From: Methylobacter sp.
GTDB taxonomy: Bacteria > Pseudomonadota > Gammaproteobacteria > Methylococcales > Methylomonadaceae
DNA: 5,552 bases
Direction of reading: 5' to 3'
Assembly (NCBI GenBank): GCA_003158415.1
Contig: PMJA01000282.1
Span: 286 to 5,837, forward strand
A program made the translations under genes and the position numbers. Under the pieces are notes generated by a model that searched no databases, was not told where the DNA came from, and saw nothing but the letters and a program-made list of their open reading frames with translations. Shown one piece after another: positions 4,472 through 5,552 of this stretch. Position 1 is the first letter of the stretch, and each line of letters starts with the position of its first letter.

Positions 4472-5552
4472 ATTTGATCAATCCAATCTGGTGCAACAAG
4501 GTTTTGCGGAAAGCTTAGGCACGGCATCGCTGCCCGATATAGATCATCTGACCAAACTTGCCAATGAGCTATTTTCAGCGTTGCCTTGTGATGGGTCAAG
4601 ACTTGGCATCGCCTATAGGGATGTAGGCGAGGGCGTGAGCAGGAGCGGAAGCTTTGCCTCTTCGGCAGTGCCGGGTGGATTGACTTCACCTTTGGCTGGC
4701 CTTGATAAATCGGGGGTAAGCGGTATTTCACCGAAAGATTCTAGTTTGCCAGGGGATGCGGAGTTGCGGCAGTTTTTCGCATCGCGTCAGCCCTCTTTCG
4801 AGAGCGTCCCGGACAGTCTTGAGACGGGGCCGGTTTTTGGCAACCCGTCTTCAGCTACAGCGCCTTTGGCTGGTCAGGATCAGGCTGTGCTGGCGGGTAT
4901 ATTCCCGCACGACTTTGGATTGCCCGACGAAGCTGAATTGCAAAAGTTACTGGTTTCGCACACGCCTTCAGGAAGCAATATTCCCGGAAGTATTGATACC
5001 AGTACAGCGCCTGCAATTCCTTCTCCGGTGGTATCACAAGAATTGATTGGTGAGCCGCTGGCAGGTGTTGACAAATCATCCGCTGCAGGCACTTCGGTTC
5101 CCGGCATTCCAACTTCGACGGCCCCTCAAGGTTTGACGGGTTCCCTGGCTAACCTGGATGCATCGCTGATAGCCGGTCTTTCACCCGAGATCTATGGTCT
5201 GCCGGGCGAAGCTGAGTTGCAAAAGCTTTTCGCTGCGTTTTCTGCGCCTTCTTCCGGAGGTATTCCGGCAAGCACAGGGTCGGGTTCATCATTTTATTTT
5301 CTTGATGAATTGAAAAACGGCGGATTTAATGCGCCGGCTTTGGGTTCCGCTCATCCGCCTTTTGATGTCCACGCGGTGCGCCGAGATTTTCCGATACTAA
5401 AAGAACGCGTCAACGGTTATCCGTTAGCGTGGCTGGATAATGCGGCGACTACCCAGAAGCCACAAGTGGTGATAGATAGGGTTTCGTACTTCTATGAGCA
5501 CGAGAATTCCAATATTCATCGCGCCGCGCATGAACTGGCGGCGCGGGCGACC
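4458..5552 (+). CDS. Encapsulin cargo cysteine desulfurase, 3' truncated by the window
   Basis: A PLP-dependent type II cysteine desulfurase (SufS/CsdA-like, SrpJ type) that would convert cysteine to alanine and enzyme-bound persulfide inside the shell. 365 codons are visible without a stop and the window ends in frame. Residues 1 to about 300 form a Ser/Pro/Gly/Ala-rich, probably disordered extension. It holds [13 protein letters not shown] (31-43), repeats around LPxxAELQKLF (97-109, 155-167, 248-260) and YFLDEL (280-285). The enzyme domain begins at [14 protein letters not shown] (301-314) and continues with [18 protein letters not shown] (323-340) and [16 protein letters not shown], typical of the SufS N-terminal part. 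The PLP lysine and catalytic cysteine are beyond the window. ATG at 4458 is used; in-frame ATGs at 4413, 4416 and 4437 lie deeper in the shell gene. The weak AGTGGG upstream (4444-4449) and the 14-nt overlap suggest translational coupling. The extension seems longer than I recall for the Synechococcus cargo (about 225 residues). Confidence 0.93.
   Translation, partial: MNTSEFDQSNLVQQGFAESLGTASLPDIDHLTKLANELFSALPCDGSRLGIAYRDVGEGVSRSGSFASSAVPGGLTSPLAGLDKSGVSGISPKDSSLPGDAELRQFFASRQPSFESVPDSLETGPVFGNPSSATAPLAGQDQAVLAGIFPHDFGLPDEAELQKLLVSHTPSGSNIPGSIDTSTAPAIPSPVVSQELIGEPLAGVDKSSAAGTSVPGIPTSTAPQGLTGSLANLDASLIAGLSPEIYGLPGEAELQKLFAAFSAPSSGGIPASTGSGSSFYFLDELKNGGFNAPALGSAHPPFDVHAVRRDFPILKERVNGYPLAWLDNAATTQKPQVVIDRVSYFYEHENSNIHRAAHELAARAT
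4548..4586 (+). other. Cargo-targeting motif [13 protein letters not shown]
   Basis: Residues 31-43 of the desulfurase extension. The segment closely matches the conserved LARLANEFFS-like motif reported in disordered N-terminal domains of Family 2A cargo. It is an amphipathic short helix preceded by LPDID, which links it in form to the later LPxxAELQKLF copies. A role in binding the inner shell surface is inferred from the family. Confidence 0.75.
4686..5237 (+). repeat. Internal protein repeat in the cargo extension
   Basis: A unit of about 33 residues occurs at residues 77-109 (4686-4784), 135-167 (4860-4958), 228-260 (5139-5237), and as a shortened copy lacking its second half at 199-220 (5052-5117). 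The pattern is PLAGLDxSxxxGISP followed by [16 protein letters not shown]. The DNA is also conserved: GAAGCTGARTTGCAAAAG appears at 4929-4946 and 5208-5225 with a single difference. This indicates fairly recent duplication rather than chance similarity. Confidence 0.85.
5295..5312 (+). other. Cargo motif YFLDEL
   Basis: Residues 280-285, in the context [14 protein letters not shown], shortly before the enzyme domain. A YFLDE-type element is the second conserved motif I recall for disordered extensions of Family 2A cargo desulfurases. Its exact role is not established from sequence. Confidence 0.7.

Noticed and set aside
4756..5046. 96-codon + strand frame inside the cargo extension
   Set aside because: It overlaps the cargo frame, which is open through the window end and carries known motifs. 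The alternative product is Arg/Leu/Ser-rich with no recognisable domain.
4686..5237. CRISPR-like or tandem DNA repeat array
   Set aside because: The repeats are in frame, of unequal spacing, and conserved mainly at protein level, so they are a protein-domain repeat.

Overview
The window reads as a sulfur-assimilation locus of a gammaproteobacterium with moderate G+C. Several features would fit a type I methanotroph (Methylococcales): the protein sequences, the codon use, and the GTTCCCACGC/GCGTGGGAAC hairpin repeat at 3427-3450. The taxonomic placement is inference. All supported genes lie on the + strand.

Left part (1-2094): two tandem genes for periplasmic sulfate/thiosulfate-binding proteins of the Sbp/CysP family. 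The first is cut by the window start and keeps a classical sulfate-binding pocket. The second is complete, has a signal peptide, and carries CysP-like changes at pocket positions. Each gene is followed by its own intrinsic terminator. A perfect 15-bp inverted repeat sits between them.

Middle (2095-2472): a regulatory region. It holds a nested palindrome directly upstream of a sigma70-type promoter, a short predicted transcript ending in a strong terminator (a small RNA or attenuated leader), and a previously uncalled 36-codon ORF. That ORF has a good ribosome binding site, and its stop codon overlaps the start codon of the next gene as ATGA.

Right part (2473-5552): serine O-acetyltransferase (cysE/srpH type), then a Family 2A encapsulin shell protein (SrpI type), then a cysteine desulfurase (SufS/CsdA-like, SrpJ type) whose start overlaps the shell gene by 14 nt and which runs off the window end. 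The desulfurase has an unusually organised disordered N-terminal extension of about 300 residues. It contains [13 protein letters not shown] and YFLDEL segments resembling known Family 2A cargo motifs, plus an internal repeat of about 33 residues centred on LPxxAELQKLF. The catalytic domain begins only near residue 300, so the PLP lysine and catalytic cysteine lie outside the window.

Taken together, the binding proteins would bring in sulfate or thiosulfate. CysE would make O-acetylserine, the carbon skeleton for cysteine. The encapsulated desulfurase would remove sulfur from cysteine inside a protein shell. Published work on Family 2A encapsulins links them to sulfur metabolism and storage of elemental sulfur. 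The least described parts are the repeat-built cargo extension, the leader-ORF/terminator arrangement before cysE, and the large hairpins between cysE and the shell gene.
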